DNA from: Actinomycetes bacterium
GTDB lineage: Bacteria; Actinomycetota; Actinomycetes; Mycobacteriales; Mycobacteriaceae
Reading direction: 5' to 3'
NCBI GenBank assembly: GCA_023388385.1
Contig: JAEWGK010000151.1
Span: 1 to 7,687, forward strand
DNA: 7,687 nt
Position numbers and translations under genes: made by a program. Every line of letters begins with the position of its first letter. Positions within the stretch are counted from its first letter, which is position 1. Below, piece after piece: positions 1-5,852 of the stretch. Below the pieces are notes generated by a model, which saw only the letters and a program-made list of their open reading frames with translations, had not been told where the DNA came from and did no database searches.

Positions 1-103
1 GGGCGGTGGTCGCGGCGAGGACGGCCGTCGCCAGCGCCCCCGCGGTCCGCGCGGTCTCCCCTCCGCCGAATCGTCGTGGCGTGTTCCCCGTCGCAGTCCT
101 CAC
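1..103 (-). CDS. N-terminal fragment of a probable exported protein (cut by window edge)
   Basis: An open minus-strand frame starts at a GTG (103-101) and runs off the left edge, giving 34 residues. A good Shine-Dalgarno sequence, AAAGGA, lies eight bases upstream of the GTG. The peptide has several arginines (residues 2, 10, 11, 19) followed by an Ala/Leu/Val-rich stretch from about residue 21 to 34, which is the layout of a Sec signal peptide or N-terminal membrane anchor. No cleavage or lipobox motif is reached before the edge. An in-frame ATG at 139-137 would add 12 residues but has only a weak ribosome binding site. The gene lies downstream of metB in the same orientation, separated by about 130 bases. 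The function cannot be told from this fragment, and a chance open frame in GC-rich DNA is not excluded. Confidence 0.45.
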   Translation of the reverse strand, partial: MRTATGNTPRRFGGGETARTAGALATAVLAATTA

Positions 104-215
104 GCGGCCGGTCCTTTCCCGTCGTCGAGCGCCGTTCATTTCTGTCCGGCCACGGTATCCGATGGGGCGCGGCGGCGCGAAAGGTGCGGCGGCCCGGGCC
201 CGTCCGGCGCCGCCT

Positions 216-236
216 CCGTCCGTCAACCGTCCGTCA
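216..236. repeat. Tandem direct repeat of a 10-mer at the metB stop codon
   Basis: The decamer CCGTCCGTCA occurs twice (216-225 and 227-236), separated by one A. The right-hand copy contains the metB stop codon (TGA on the minus strand, 236-234). It looks like a small local duplication. No clear intrinsic terminator is visible between metB and the fragment at the left edge. Confidence 0.6.
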
Positions 237-1499
237 GCGGCCGGCGATGCCGAGCGCCCGGTCGAGGTCCCCGATGAGGTCCTCGACGTCCTCGATGCCG
301 ACGCTGATGCGCACCAGATCCGCGGGGACCTCCACCTGCGTGCCGGTGTTGGCCAGGTGGGTCATGGCGGCGGGGACCTCGATGAGGGATTCGACGCCGC
401 CGAGGGACTCCGCCAGCGTGAACTGGCGGGTGTTCAGGCACAGCGCCTCCGCGGCGGCGGGCCCGCCGGCGAGGCGGGCGCTCACCATGCCGCCGAAGCC
501 GCGCATCTGGCGGGCGGCGACGTCGTGGTTGCGGTGGTCCTCCAGGCCCGGGTAGAGCACCTCGGCGATGGCGGGGTGGTCCCGCAGGTGCGTGGCGACG
601 GCCGCCGCGTTGGCGCAGTGGCGGTCCATCCGCACGCCGAGGGTCTTGATCCCGCGGGCGGCGAGGTAGGCGTCGAACGGCCCGGCGGCGGCACCGGCTC
701 CGGTGCGCAGACCGTCGACGCCGCGGTCGATCTCCTCGTCGGCGGTGACGACGGCGCCGCCGATGACGTCGGAGTGGCCGCCGAGGTACTTGGTCGTGGA
801 GTGGATGACGGCGTCGGCGCCGAGCTCCAGCGGGCGCTGCAGGTACGGGGATGCGAAGGTGTTGTCGACGACGAGGAGGGCGCCGGCGTCGTGGGCGACG
901 TCGGCCAGCGCCTCGATGTCGGCGATGGTGAGCAGCGGGTTGGTGGGGGTCTCGATCCAGACGATCTTCGTGGTCGGGCGGATGGCCGCGGCGACGGCGT
1001 CGGCGTCGGCGATGTCCGCGACGGACCACTCGACGCCCCACTGCGCGAAGGCGGTGGACACCAGGCGGTAGGTGCCGCCGTAGACGTCGTCGGGCAGGAC
1101 GACGTGGTCGCCCGGCCGCAGGACGGAGCGCAGCAGCGCGTCGGTGGCGGCCATGCCGGAGGCGAAGACGCGGCAGTACGGCAGGACGGTGAGCGAGGCA
1201 CCCTCGAGCTCCGCGATGGCGGCCTCGAGCGCGGCGACGGTGGGGTTCGCGCACCGGGAGTACTCGAAGCCGCCGCGCAGGTCGCCCAGACCGTTCTGGA
1301 CGAAGGTCGAGGAGGCGTAGATCGGGGTGTTGATCGGGCCGACCAGGCCGTCCGGCTCGTGCCCGGCGCGGACGGCGGCGGTGGCGGGGCGACGGTCCGG
1401 GCGGGCGGTGCCGCCGATGTTCGTGCTGGTCCCGCCGCCGTTGACGGTGCGGGTGCCGGCATCGCCGATGGGTGCGCCAAGGTGATCGTGGTCGGTCAT
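234..1499 (-). CDS. metB: Cystathionine gamma-synthase (PLP-dependent trans-sulfuration enzyme)
   Basis: This cytoplasmic PLP enzyme joins an activated homoserine ester (O-acetylhomoserine in corynebacteria) with cysteine to give cystathionine for methionine synthesis. The 421-residue product has the family hallmarks in order: YSRCANPT at 80-87 (substrate/phosphate arginine R82), the SGM phosphate-binding loop at 114-116, Y140 in the VYGG segment that stacks on PLP, D212 in VDNTF, the Schiff-base lysine K237 in HSTTKYLGGHSD, SLGGVESL at 365-372, and the carboxylate-binding arginine of LVRIS at 395-399. From memory it follows the C. glutamicum MetB sequence closely, including FDAYLAARGIKTL. 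Cystathionine gamma-lyase and O-acetylhomoserine sulfhydrylase are related alternatives, but MetB fits best. The ATG at 1499 has GGGAAGGG about 10 bases upstream. No other in-frame start explains the N-terminus, which is about 29 residues longer than the C. glutamicum protein and rich in Gly/Thr. About five extra residues (103-107) lie just before the SGM loop. A McbR-like operator lies upstream. Confidence 0.93.
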   Translation of the reverse strand: MTDHDHLGAPIGDAGTRTVNGGGTSTNIGGTARPDRRPATAAVRAGHEPDGLVGPINTPIYASSTFVQNGLGDLRGGFEYSRCANPTVAALEAAIAELEGASLTVLPYCRVFASGMAATDALLRSVLRPGDHVVLPDDVYGGTYRLVSTAFAQWGVEWSVADIADADAVAAAIRPTTKIVWIETPTNPLLTIADIEALADVAHDAGALLVVDNTFASPYLQRPLELGADAVIHSTTKYLGGHSDVIGGAVVTADEEIDRGVDGLRTGAGAAAGPFDAYLAARGIKTLGVRMDRHCANAAAVATHLRDHPAIAEVLYPGLEDHRNHDVAARQMRGFGGMVSARLAGGPAAAEALCLNTRQFTLAESLGGVESLIEVPAAMTHLANTGTQVEVPADLVRISVGIEDVEDLIGDLDRALGIAGR

Positions 1500-1565
1500 G
1501 GTGCGTGCGCCCTTCCCGTGTCGTGGCCGGAGTCGTGGCCCGTCCCCCGGCGGCTGTCATGGTCG

Positions 1566-1581
1566 CGCGGCCGGAGCCGCG
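1566..1581 (-). other. UNCG-type hairpin at the predicted 5' end of the metB mRNA
   Basis: Read on the minus strand, CGCGGC-TCCG-GCCGCG forms a perfect 6-bp stem closed by a C-G pair around a UCCG tetraloop, a member of the very stable UNCG class. If the TATTGT -10 at 1594-1589 is used, transcription would start near 1582, so this hairpin would sit at the extreme 5' end of the metB transcript. It has no U-tract, so it is not a terminator. It may protect the mRNA end, or it may be chance in GC-rich DNA. Confidence 0.35.
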
Positions 1582-1588
1582 GGTGTCG

Positions 1589-1618
1589 ACAATAGTGCCC
1601 TACAGACCAAGCGGTCTA
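1589..1618 (-). promoter_or_regulatory. Candidate metB promoter
   Basis: On the minus strand a -35-like TAGACC (1618-1613) and a -10-like TATTGT (1594-1589) are separated by 18 bp. The -10 fits the TANNNT pattern; the -35 matches four of six consensus bases. The predicted start near 1582 gives a leader of about 80 bases. The McbR-like operator covers the -35, as expected for repression by blocking RNA polymerase. The assignment rests on pattern only. Confidence 0.45.
1603..1618. promoter_or_regulatory. McbR-type operator between metB and the SDR gene
   Basis: The sequence CAGAC-CAAGCG-GTCTA matches the published corynebacterial McbR motif TAGAC-N6-GTCTA at nine of ten specified positions. 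McbR is a TetR-family repressor of methionine and cysteine genes that is released by S-adenosylhomocysteine. The site is about 104 bases upstream of the metB start and 83 bases upstream of the SDR start, so it could act on either divergent promoter. Its overlap with the candidate metB -35 supports control of metB. The binding protein is inferred, because no mcbR gene is in the window. Confidence 0.7.
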
Positions 1619-1657
1619 CAAATTGCGAAGAGCGGGGCGACGGCCGGATGTTTCCAT

Positions 1658-1663
1658 TAGCAT
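1658..1663 (+). promoter_or_regulatory. Weak -10 candidate for the SDR gene
   Basis: TAGCAT fits the TANNNT pattern in a locally AT-richer stretch about 37 bases upstream of the SDR start. No convincing -35 lies at the right distance, which is common for corynebacterial promoters. Transcription would start near 1670, giving a leader of about 30 bases. Confidence 0.3.
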
Positions 1664-1700
1664 CCCGAACACACATTGCTTCACTGGAGAAAGGTCCTCG

Positions 1701-2606
1701 ATGTCCATTTTCCCGATCCGCACCCGCGTCACCCACGGCCCGGCACTGCCGAAGGCCAGCGCGCTGCCCGGCATCACGGCCGGCCGCGCCCTGGTCACCG
1801 GGGCGTCGTCGGGCATCGGCCGCGCGACCGCCGTCGCCCTCAGCGAGGCGGGCTACGAGGTCTTCGGCACCTCCCGCCGCGGCGCCGACGCCCCGGCCCC
1901 CGACGGCGTGACCATGCTGCCGCTCAACCTCGGCGATCCCGCGTCGATCGAGGAGCTCGTCGCGTCGTTCTCCCCCGGCGGCGACTTCGCCCGGCGCGAC
2001 TCGGGCCCGCTCATGGAGGTCGTCGTCTGCAACGCCGGCGAGTCCCAGTCCGGCGCGTTCGAGGAGCTGCCGCGGGAGGACCTGGAGCGCCTGTTCCAGG
2101 TCAACGTCCTGGGCCACGTCGATCTGATCCAGCGCCTGCTGCCGTCGATGCGCCGCGCCGGCGCCGGCCGCGTCGTGGTCGTCGGCTCGATGCTGGGATC
2201 GCTGCCGCTGGCGTACCGCTCCTCCTACGTGGCGACGAAGGCGGCGCTGTCCGGTTTCGCCCGCGCCCTGCGCGGCGAGGTCGCCCGCTTCGGCATCGGC
2301 GTCAGCGTCGTCGAGCCCGGATCCGTCAACACGGGCCTGTCCGGCCGCCGCACGCGCCTGGGCGGCGGCGAGGGCTCACCGTACCGCGGCGACGTCCGCC
2401 GGATGCTGGAGCGCCTCGACGCCAACGAGGCCGCGGGCATCCCCGCGGAGGACGTCGCCGCCGTCATCGTCGACGAGGTCCTCTCCGACCGCCCGGCCGC
2501 CTACCGGGCTCGCGGCTCGCACGCCGGCGTCGTCGTCCCGCTGACGCGCCTGTTGCCGGAGCAGCTGCGCCTCGACCTGCTCAAGCGTTTCCACGGCCTC
2601 GGCTAG
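1701..2606 (+). CDS. Short-chain dehydrogenase/reductase (SDR), NAD(P)-dependent
   Basis: The 301-residue protein is a classical SDR with a Rossmann fold. It shows the cofactor glycine motif TGASSGIG at 33-40, the NAG motif at 111-113, the structural Asn135 in FQVNVLG, a catalytic Ser at about 163, the YVATK active site with Tyr176 and Lys180, and EPGSVNT at 205-211. Arg59-Arg60 just after the second strand suggest NADP(H) rather than NAD(H). The length, about 50 residues above the SDR minimum, comes from a longer N-terminus and a C-terminal tail rich in Leu and Arg. The ATG at 1701 is chosen because GGAGAAAGG lies at 1686-1694 and the Rossmann motif follows at a normal distance; an in-frame TTG at 1623 has no ribosome binding site. 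The substrate cannot be told from sequence. The gene is divergent from metB and converges on cat with a two-base gap, so it is likely monocistronic. Confidence 0.92.
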   Translation: MSIFPIRTRVTHGPALPKASALPGITAGRALVTGASSGIGRATAVALSEAGYEVFGTSRRGADAPAPDGVTMLPLNLGDPASIEELVASFSPGGDFARRDSGPLMEVVVCNAGESQSGAFEELPREDLERLFQVNVLGHVDLIQRLLPSMRRAGAGRVVVVGSMLGSLPLAYRSSYVATKAALSGFARALRGEVARFGIGVSVVEPGSVNTGLSGRRTRLGGGEGSPYRGDVRRMLERLDANEAAGIPAEDVAAVIVDEVLSDRPAAYRARGSHAGVVVPLTRLLPEQLRLDLLKRFHGLG

Positions 2607-2608
2607 CG

Positions 2609-4120
2609 CTACTCGGCGCCCTTCATGCTCCCGTGCTCGATCATGTTCCGATGGAAGCTGAAGGCCGTGGCCAGATCATGCGGGGTCTGGTGGTACGGCG
2701 TCGCCTTGAGGGCGCGCTCGTAGTACTCCTCCAGCAGGTTCTGGTAGTCCGGGTGCGCGATGGCGATCATCTTCTTCACGCGATCGCGCGGGGCCAGGCC
2801 GCGGAGATCGGCGAAGCCGCGCTCCGTGATGACGACCATCGCGTCGTGCTCCGTGTGGTCGATGTGCGACGCGAACGGGACGATGGCGGAGATGGCGCCG
2901 TCCTTCGCCACCGACGGGGAGATGAAGGACGAGACGAAGCCGTTGCGGGTGAAGTCGCCGGAGCCGCCGATGCCGTTCATCATGCGGGTGCCGTTGACGT
3001 GGGTGGAGTTGATGTTGCCGTAGATGTCGGCCTCGATCATGCCGTTGGTGGCGATGAGCCCGGTGCGGCGGATGACCTCCGGGTGGTTCGAGATCTGCAG
3101 CGGGCGCAGGATGATGGACTCGCGGTAGCGCGAGGCCTCCTTGTTCATCTTCTCCGCGTACTCCGGGGACAGGGAGAAGGAGGTGGAGGACGCCACGGTC
3201 ATCTTGCCGGCGTCGATGAGGTCGATCATGCCGTCCTGGATGACCTCGGTGTAGGCCTGGATGTTCTCGAACTTGGAGTCCAGCAGGCCCGCCATGACGG
3301 CGTTCGGGACGTTGCCGACGCCGGACTGCATGACGTAGCGGTCGTACGCCAGGCGGCCCGCGGCGACCTCGCCCTCCAGGAAGTCCAGGAAGTGGCCGGC
3401 GATCTGCTTGGAGATGTCGTCGATCGGCTTGAACGGCGCGTTGCGGTCCGGGGCGTCCGTCTCGACGATGGCGACGACCTTGTCGGTGTTGATGTCGATG
3501 TAGGTCGTGCCGATGCGGTCGCCGGGGTTGTTGATCGGGATGGCGGTGCGGTTCGGCAGCGCCTGGATGCGGTAGATGTCCGCCATGCCCTCGAGCTCGA
3601 GAGACTGCCAGGAGTTGACCTCGATGATGATGTTCTCCGCGGCGTCGAGGTAATCGACGTTGTTGCCGACGCCGGAGGACGGGATGATGTGGCCCTCCTC
3701 CGTGATGCGCGTCGCCTCGACGATGGCGAAGTCGAGCGTGCCGAAGAAGCCCTCGGCCACCTGCTTGCCCGAGTGGGACAGGTGGATGTCCTGGTACTTC
3801 ATCTCGCCCGCGTTGATCTTGTTCCGCATGATCGGATCCGACTGGTACGGCATGCGGTAGTTGATCGCGCCGGCCTCCGCCATGACGCCGTCGCAGTCCG
3901 GCGCGGTGGAGGCGCCGGTGTAGACGTCGACCGTGAACTCGTCGCCGCGGGCCTGGGCCGCCTTCGCCTTCTCCGCGATGGCCGTCGGCATGGCCTTCGG
4001 GTAGGCCGCGCCGGTGAAGCCGGACATGCCGATCTTCGCGCCGTTCGGGATGAACTCGGCGGCCTCGTCGGCGGACATGATCTTGCCGCGCAGAGCGGCG
4101 TGGGCGATGCGCTCGGACAT
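2609..4120 (-). CDS. cat: Acetyl-CoA hydrolase / succinyl-CoA:acetate CoA-transferase
   Basis: This 503-residue class I CoA-transferase resembles the corynebacterial protein annotated as acetyl-CoA hydrolase and described as succinyl-CoA:acetate CoA-transferase, which exchanges CoA between acetyl-CoA and succinyl-CoA and links acetate use or overflow to the TCA cycle. Visible family segments are GFTGAAYPKAMPTAIA (34-49), DPIMRNKIN (95-103), HLSHSG (113-118), PSSGVGNN (147-154), QSGVGNVPNAVMAGLL (265-280), AYTEVIQDG (289-297), MNGIGGSGDFTRNG (381-394) and SHIDHTEHD (418-426). Glu292 in TEV is the likely catalytic glutamate that forms the glutamyl-CoA thioester, close to Glu294 of Acetobacter AarC. 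The ATG at 4120 is preferred because the family starts with MS-[DE]-RI and AAGGAG/GAGG lie upstream; upstream ATGs at 4150 and 4159 lack a ribosome binding site. The protein is full length and cytoplasmic. It lies downstream of a tRNA terminator, with its own upstream region. Confidence 0.95.
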   Translation of the reverse strand: MSERIAHAALRGKIMSADEAAEFIPNGAKIGMSGFTGAAYPKAMPTAIAEKAKAAQARGDEFTVDVYTGASTAPDCDGVMAEAGAINYRMPYQSDPIMRNKINAGEMKYQDIHLSHSGKQVAEGFFGTLDFAIVEATRITEEGHIIPSSGVGNNVDYLDAAENIIIEVNSWQSLELEGMADIYRIQALPNRTAIPINNPGDRIGTTYIDINTDKVVAIVETDAPDRNAPFKPIDDISKQIAGHFLDFLEGEVAAGRLAYDRYVMQSGVGNVPNAVMAGLLDSKFENIQAYTEVIQDGMIDLIDAGKMTVASSTSFSLSPEYAEKMNKEASRYRESIILRPLQISNHPEVIRRTGLIATNGMIEADIYGNINSTHVNGTRMMNGIGGSGDFTRNGFVSSFISPSVAKDGAISAIVPFASHIDHTEHDAMVVITERGFADLRGLAPRDRVKKMIAIAHPDYQNLLEEYYERALKATPYHQTPHDLATAFSFHRNMIEHGSMKGAE

Positions 4121-4172
4121 GGGTGTCCTCGTCTCCTTGGTGCTCGTCATGGGTCGCACGGGTCGGTGCAGA

Positions 4173-4188
4173 CGGTAGTGGACTACCG
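4173..4188. promoter_or_regulatory. Perfect inverted repeat upstream of cat, possible operator
   Basis: CGGTAGT-GG-ACTACCG is a perfect 7-bp inverted repeat with a two-base centre, 53 bases upstream of the cat start. The arms are too close for an RNA hairpin, so a dimeric protein site is more likely. The motif does not match the McbR, GlxR or RamB sites known to me, and no regulator gene is nearby. Confidence 0.4.
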
Positions 4189-4236
4189 GCTAACCATGTT
4201 CCCGCACGATGTTTTCGTTTTCCATGCCGAAGCGTA

Positions 4237-4254
4237 CAGTGACCCACGCCACTG
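4237..4254. promoter_or_regulatory. Inverted repeat with weak GlxR resemblance upstream of cat
   Basis: CAGTG-N8-CACTG is a perfect inverted repeat about 117 bases upstream of cat. Read as AGTGA-N6-CCACT, it agrees with seven of ten specified bases of the GlxR (CRP-type) motif TGTGA-N6-TCACA. GlxR controls many carbon and acetate genes in corynebacteria, so a role at cat would make sense, but the match is incomplete. Confidence 0.3.
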
Positions 4255-4304
4255 GCGCCACGATCCTCCCCCCGGATGCGCGTGCCGGGTGGGGTCGGCG
4301 CACG

Positions 4305-4345
4305 AAAAGGCCGGGGCCGGAAACCCCATCGGTTTCCGGCCCCGG
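4305..4345 (-). terminator. Intrinsic terminator of the tRNA-Leu gene
   Basis: A perfect 15-bp stem (arms 4331-4345 and 4311-4325, GC-rich) surrounds a five-base loop. On the minus strand it is followed two bases later by TTTT (4308-4305). It lies 10 bases beyond the tRNA 3' end and separates tRNA transcription from cat downstream on the same strand. Confidence 0.85.
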
Positions 4346-4354
4346 CTCCATCTG

Positions 4355-4437
4355 TGGGCGAAGGGGGACTTGAACCCCCACGTCCCGAAGGACACTGGCA
4401 CCTGAAGCCAGCGCGTCTGCCATTCCGCCACTCGCCC
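4355..4437 (-). tRNA. tRNA-Leu, anticodon CAG (decodes CUG)
   Basis: The 83-base sequence folds as a class II tRNA. The acceptor stem is GGGCGAG paired with TTCGCCC (one G-T pair) and the discriminator is A. The anticodon stem CTGGC/GCCAG encloses the loop TTCAGGT, giving anticodon CAG. The long variable arm GTCC-TTCG-GGAC is typical of tRNA-Leu, and the T arm is GGGGG-TTCAAGT-CCCCC. CCA is not encoded (CAG follows the discriminator), so it must be added after transcription. CTG is a very common leucine codon in this GC-rich window, so this is a major tRNA. A tRNA-Leu is also found near fhaA in mycobacteria. Confidence 0.97.
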
Positions 4438-4451
4438 GTGCGGACTCGCAT

Positions 4452-4482
4452 ACATTAACACGAGCGTCGACAGCACCGTCAA
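4452..4482 (-). promoter_or_regulatory. tRNA-Leu promoter
   Basis: On the minus strand a strong -35, TTGACG (4482-4477), and a -10, TAATGT (4457-4452), are separated by 19 bp; shifting the -10 reading to GTTAAT gives 17 bp. The expected start is near 4445, about eight bases ahead of the mature tRNA end, as is normal for tRNA genes. Confidence 0.6.
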
Positions 4483-4609
4483 ATCACCTGGTCACGGGAA
4501 TGATCGGGGCGTCGTCACGCATCACGTGCGCGCGGCGCGCACCATCACCCACGCGCCACGCCGGACCCGGGGCGCGCCGAACGGGCACGTCCGGGCGCGA
4601 ACCCGCACT

Positions 4610-4615
4610 TATACT
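4610..4615 (+). promoter_or_regulatory. -10 element of the probable fhaA promoter
   Basis: TATACT is a near-consensus -10 in otherwise GC-rich DNA, 60 bases upstream of the fhaA start. No recognisable -35 lies 16 to 19 bp upstream. Transcription would begin near 4622. This would be the first promoter of the fha-pstP cluster. Confidence 0.5.
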
Positions 4616-4675
4616 GGGGCGGCACGACGGGCGCCCGCCGCCCGGACCGACGACCGACGACAGGTGGAACAGCAG

Positions 4676-5716
4676 ATGGACTTCCTCGGACGCATCCGGA
4701 AGCTCGACAGCTCGCTCCAGCGCGGGCTGGACAACGGCTTCGCCCGCGTCTTCGGGGGCATGGTCGTGCCCAACGAGCTGGAGGAGTGCCTCAAGCAGGA
4801 GATCGACGACTTCCTCATGCAGGACGTCGACGGCCGGTCGCTCGCGCCGAACGACTTCCGCATCGGCGTGAGCCCCAAGGACTTCGCCAACCTGCGCGAC
4901 AACGAGCCGACCCTGCCGAAGGACCTGGCCAACCGCATGTCCCGGTACTGCCGCAACAACGGCTGGTCGCTCTCCGGCGCCGTGTCGGTGCGCCTGGAGC
5001 TCGTCGACTCGCTGCACACGGGCCAGCTGAAGACCGCGTCGTCGTTCCTCGAGGGCTTCCGCGATCTCTCCGGCTTCGTCGGCGACGGCGACGACGCGCG
5101 CGCGGGCACCCCCTCCCCCGTCACCCCGTCCGGCGGCATCCCGGCCGCCGGAGCCGCGGACGACTCCCCCGCCCCCGACGCCCGCGGCACGCAGGGCGTC
5201 GACGTCCCGCCGCCGTACGAGGCGGACGGGGGTGCCGCCGGCGCCGCCGGTGCCGCGGGTGCGGGCGTCGGCGCGCCGCGTGACGACGCCCCGGTCGGCC
5301 CCGGCGACGAGGCCTGGGCCGACGCCGACTTCGCGGTCCCGGAGACCCTGGACTCTCCGGCGGATCCGAACGCCCCGACGCAGATGAGCGTCCAGCCCCC
5401 GGCGCCGCGCCGCATCGATCCTGAGCCGTCGGCGACCGCCCGCCTGCTGCTGCAGGACGGCTCCTCCCGCGTCTTCGATCTGCGGCCGGGCTCCACGATC
5501 ATCGGCCGCGGCACCGCCTCGGACTTCCGGCTGCCGGACACGGGCGTCTCCCGTCAGCACGCGGAGATCACGTGGGACGGCCGCGAGGCGACGCTGACGG
5601 ATCTGCGCTCCACGAACGGCACGATGGTCAACGACACCCCGGTGGAGAGCTGGCTCCTCGCCGACGGCGACATCATCTCCATGGGCCATTCCCTCATGGA
5701 GTTCCGCCAGGGCTGA
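4676..5716 (+). CDS. fhaA: FhaA: DUF3662 and FHA domain protein, regulator of peptidoglycan synthesis
   Basis: The 346-residue protein has three parts. Residues 1-125 are the DUF3662 (FhaA N-terminal) domain, beginning MDFLGRIRKLDSSLQRGLDN and containing VVPNELEECLKQEIDDF. Residues about 135-250 are a disordered, Pro/Ala/Gly/Asp-rich linker with a Gly-Ala tract at 185-200. Residues about 254-346 are an FHA domain with the phosphothreonine-binding pattern GRG (277-279), SRQH (292-295) and STNGT (312-316), all key residues present. In mycobacteria FhaA binds the phosphorylated pseudokinase domain of MviN/MurJ and restrains peptidoglycan synthesis at poles and septum; in corynebacteria it is a substrate of Pkn kinases. 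It is shorter than the ~527-residue mycobacterial protein, mainly in the linker. The ATG at 4676 has AGGTGG at 4662-4667; the longer in-frame ATG at 4526 lies upstream of the promoter and is rejected. It is first in the cluster with fhaB and pstP. Confidence 0.95.
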   Translation: MDFLGRIRKLDSSLQRGLDNGFARVFGGMVVPNELEECLKQEIDDFLMQDVDGRSLAPNDFRIGVSPKDFANLRDNEPTLPKDLANRMSRYCRNNGWSLSGAVSVRLELVDSLHTGQLKTASSFLEGFRDLSGFVGDGDDARAGTPSPVTPSGGIPAAGAADDSPAPDARGTQGVDVPPPYEADGGAAGAAGAAGAGVGAPRDDAPVGPGDEAWADADFAVPETLDSPADPNAPTQMSVQPPAPRRIDPEPSATARLLLQDGSSRVFDLRPGSTIIGRGTASDFRLPDTGVSRQHAEITWDGREATLTDLRSTNGTMVNDTPVESWLLADGDIISMGHSLMEFRQG

Positions 5717-5739
5717 CGCGGACCGCGCGGCAGGCCCAT

Positions 5740-5770
5740 CGGGTCGACGGGGCACGGACCCGTCGGCCCG
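5740..5770 (+). other. Strong RNA hairpin between fhaA and fhaB
   Basis: Positions 5740-5751 and 5759-5770 pair over 12 bp, including one G-U wobble, around a seven-base loop. The hairpin begins 24 bases after the fhaA stop. No U-tract follows, so it is not a classical intrinsic terminator. It could reduce read-through, block 3' decay of the fhaA message or be a processing site. Confidence 0.5.
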
Positions 5771-5775
5771 CCGCG

Positions 5776-5781
5776 TATTGT
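5776..5781 (+). promoter_or_regulatory. Possible internal promoter for fhaB-pstP
   Basis: TATTGT, a TANNNT -10 pattern, follows directly after the intergenic hairpin and lies 88 bases before the fhaB start. No good -35 is visible. The 152-base gap between fhaA and fhaB is wide for a tight operon, which leaves room for a separate promoter. Confidence 0.3.
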
Positions 5782-5852
5782 GAGCGCTGGACAACCAACC
5801 GACCGTCACGACCGCCCGGCTGGCCCCGCCCCACTGGCGCCGGTTCAGTGTT

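Noticed and set aside
223..1560. Upstream minus-strand ATG at 1560 as an alternative or leader ORF for metB
   Set aside because: It has no ribosome binding site and its frame runs the length of metB as Arg-rich sequence without motifs.
6..1595. Long plus-strand frame of 529 codons opposite metB
   Set aside because: It is an antisense shadow of metB in GC-rich DNA, with low-complexity Gly/Val/Arg content and no recognisable domain or ribosome binding site.
1623..1700. Earlier TTG start for the SDR gene
   Set aside because: No Shine-Dalgarno precedes it, whereas GGAGAAAGG precedes the ATG at 1701.
1676..4405. Very long plus-strand frame of 909 codons across the SDR gene, cat and the tRNA
   Set aside because: Its product is Arg/Asp/Val-rich low-complexity sequence crossing two convincing genes, a terminator and a tRNA.
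2676..4451. Minus-strand frame of 591 codons overlapping cat and the tRNA
   Set aside because: It is out of frame with cat, His/Arg-rich and starts upstream of the tRNA, so it is not a real gene.
5225..5280. GCC/GGT repeats in fhaA as a variable tandem repeat or CRISPR-like array
   Set aside because: They encode the Gly-Ala linker of FhaA and lack a regular repeat-spacer pattern.
4484..5809. Minus-strand frame of 441 codons opposite fhaA
   Set aside because: It is a shadow of fhaA, which has clear DUF3662 and FHA domains in the plus frame.
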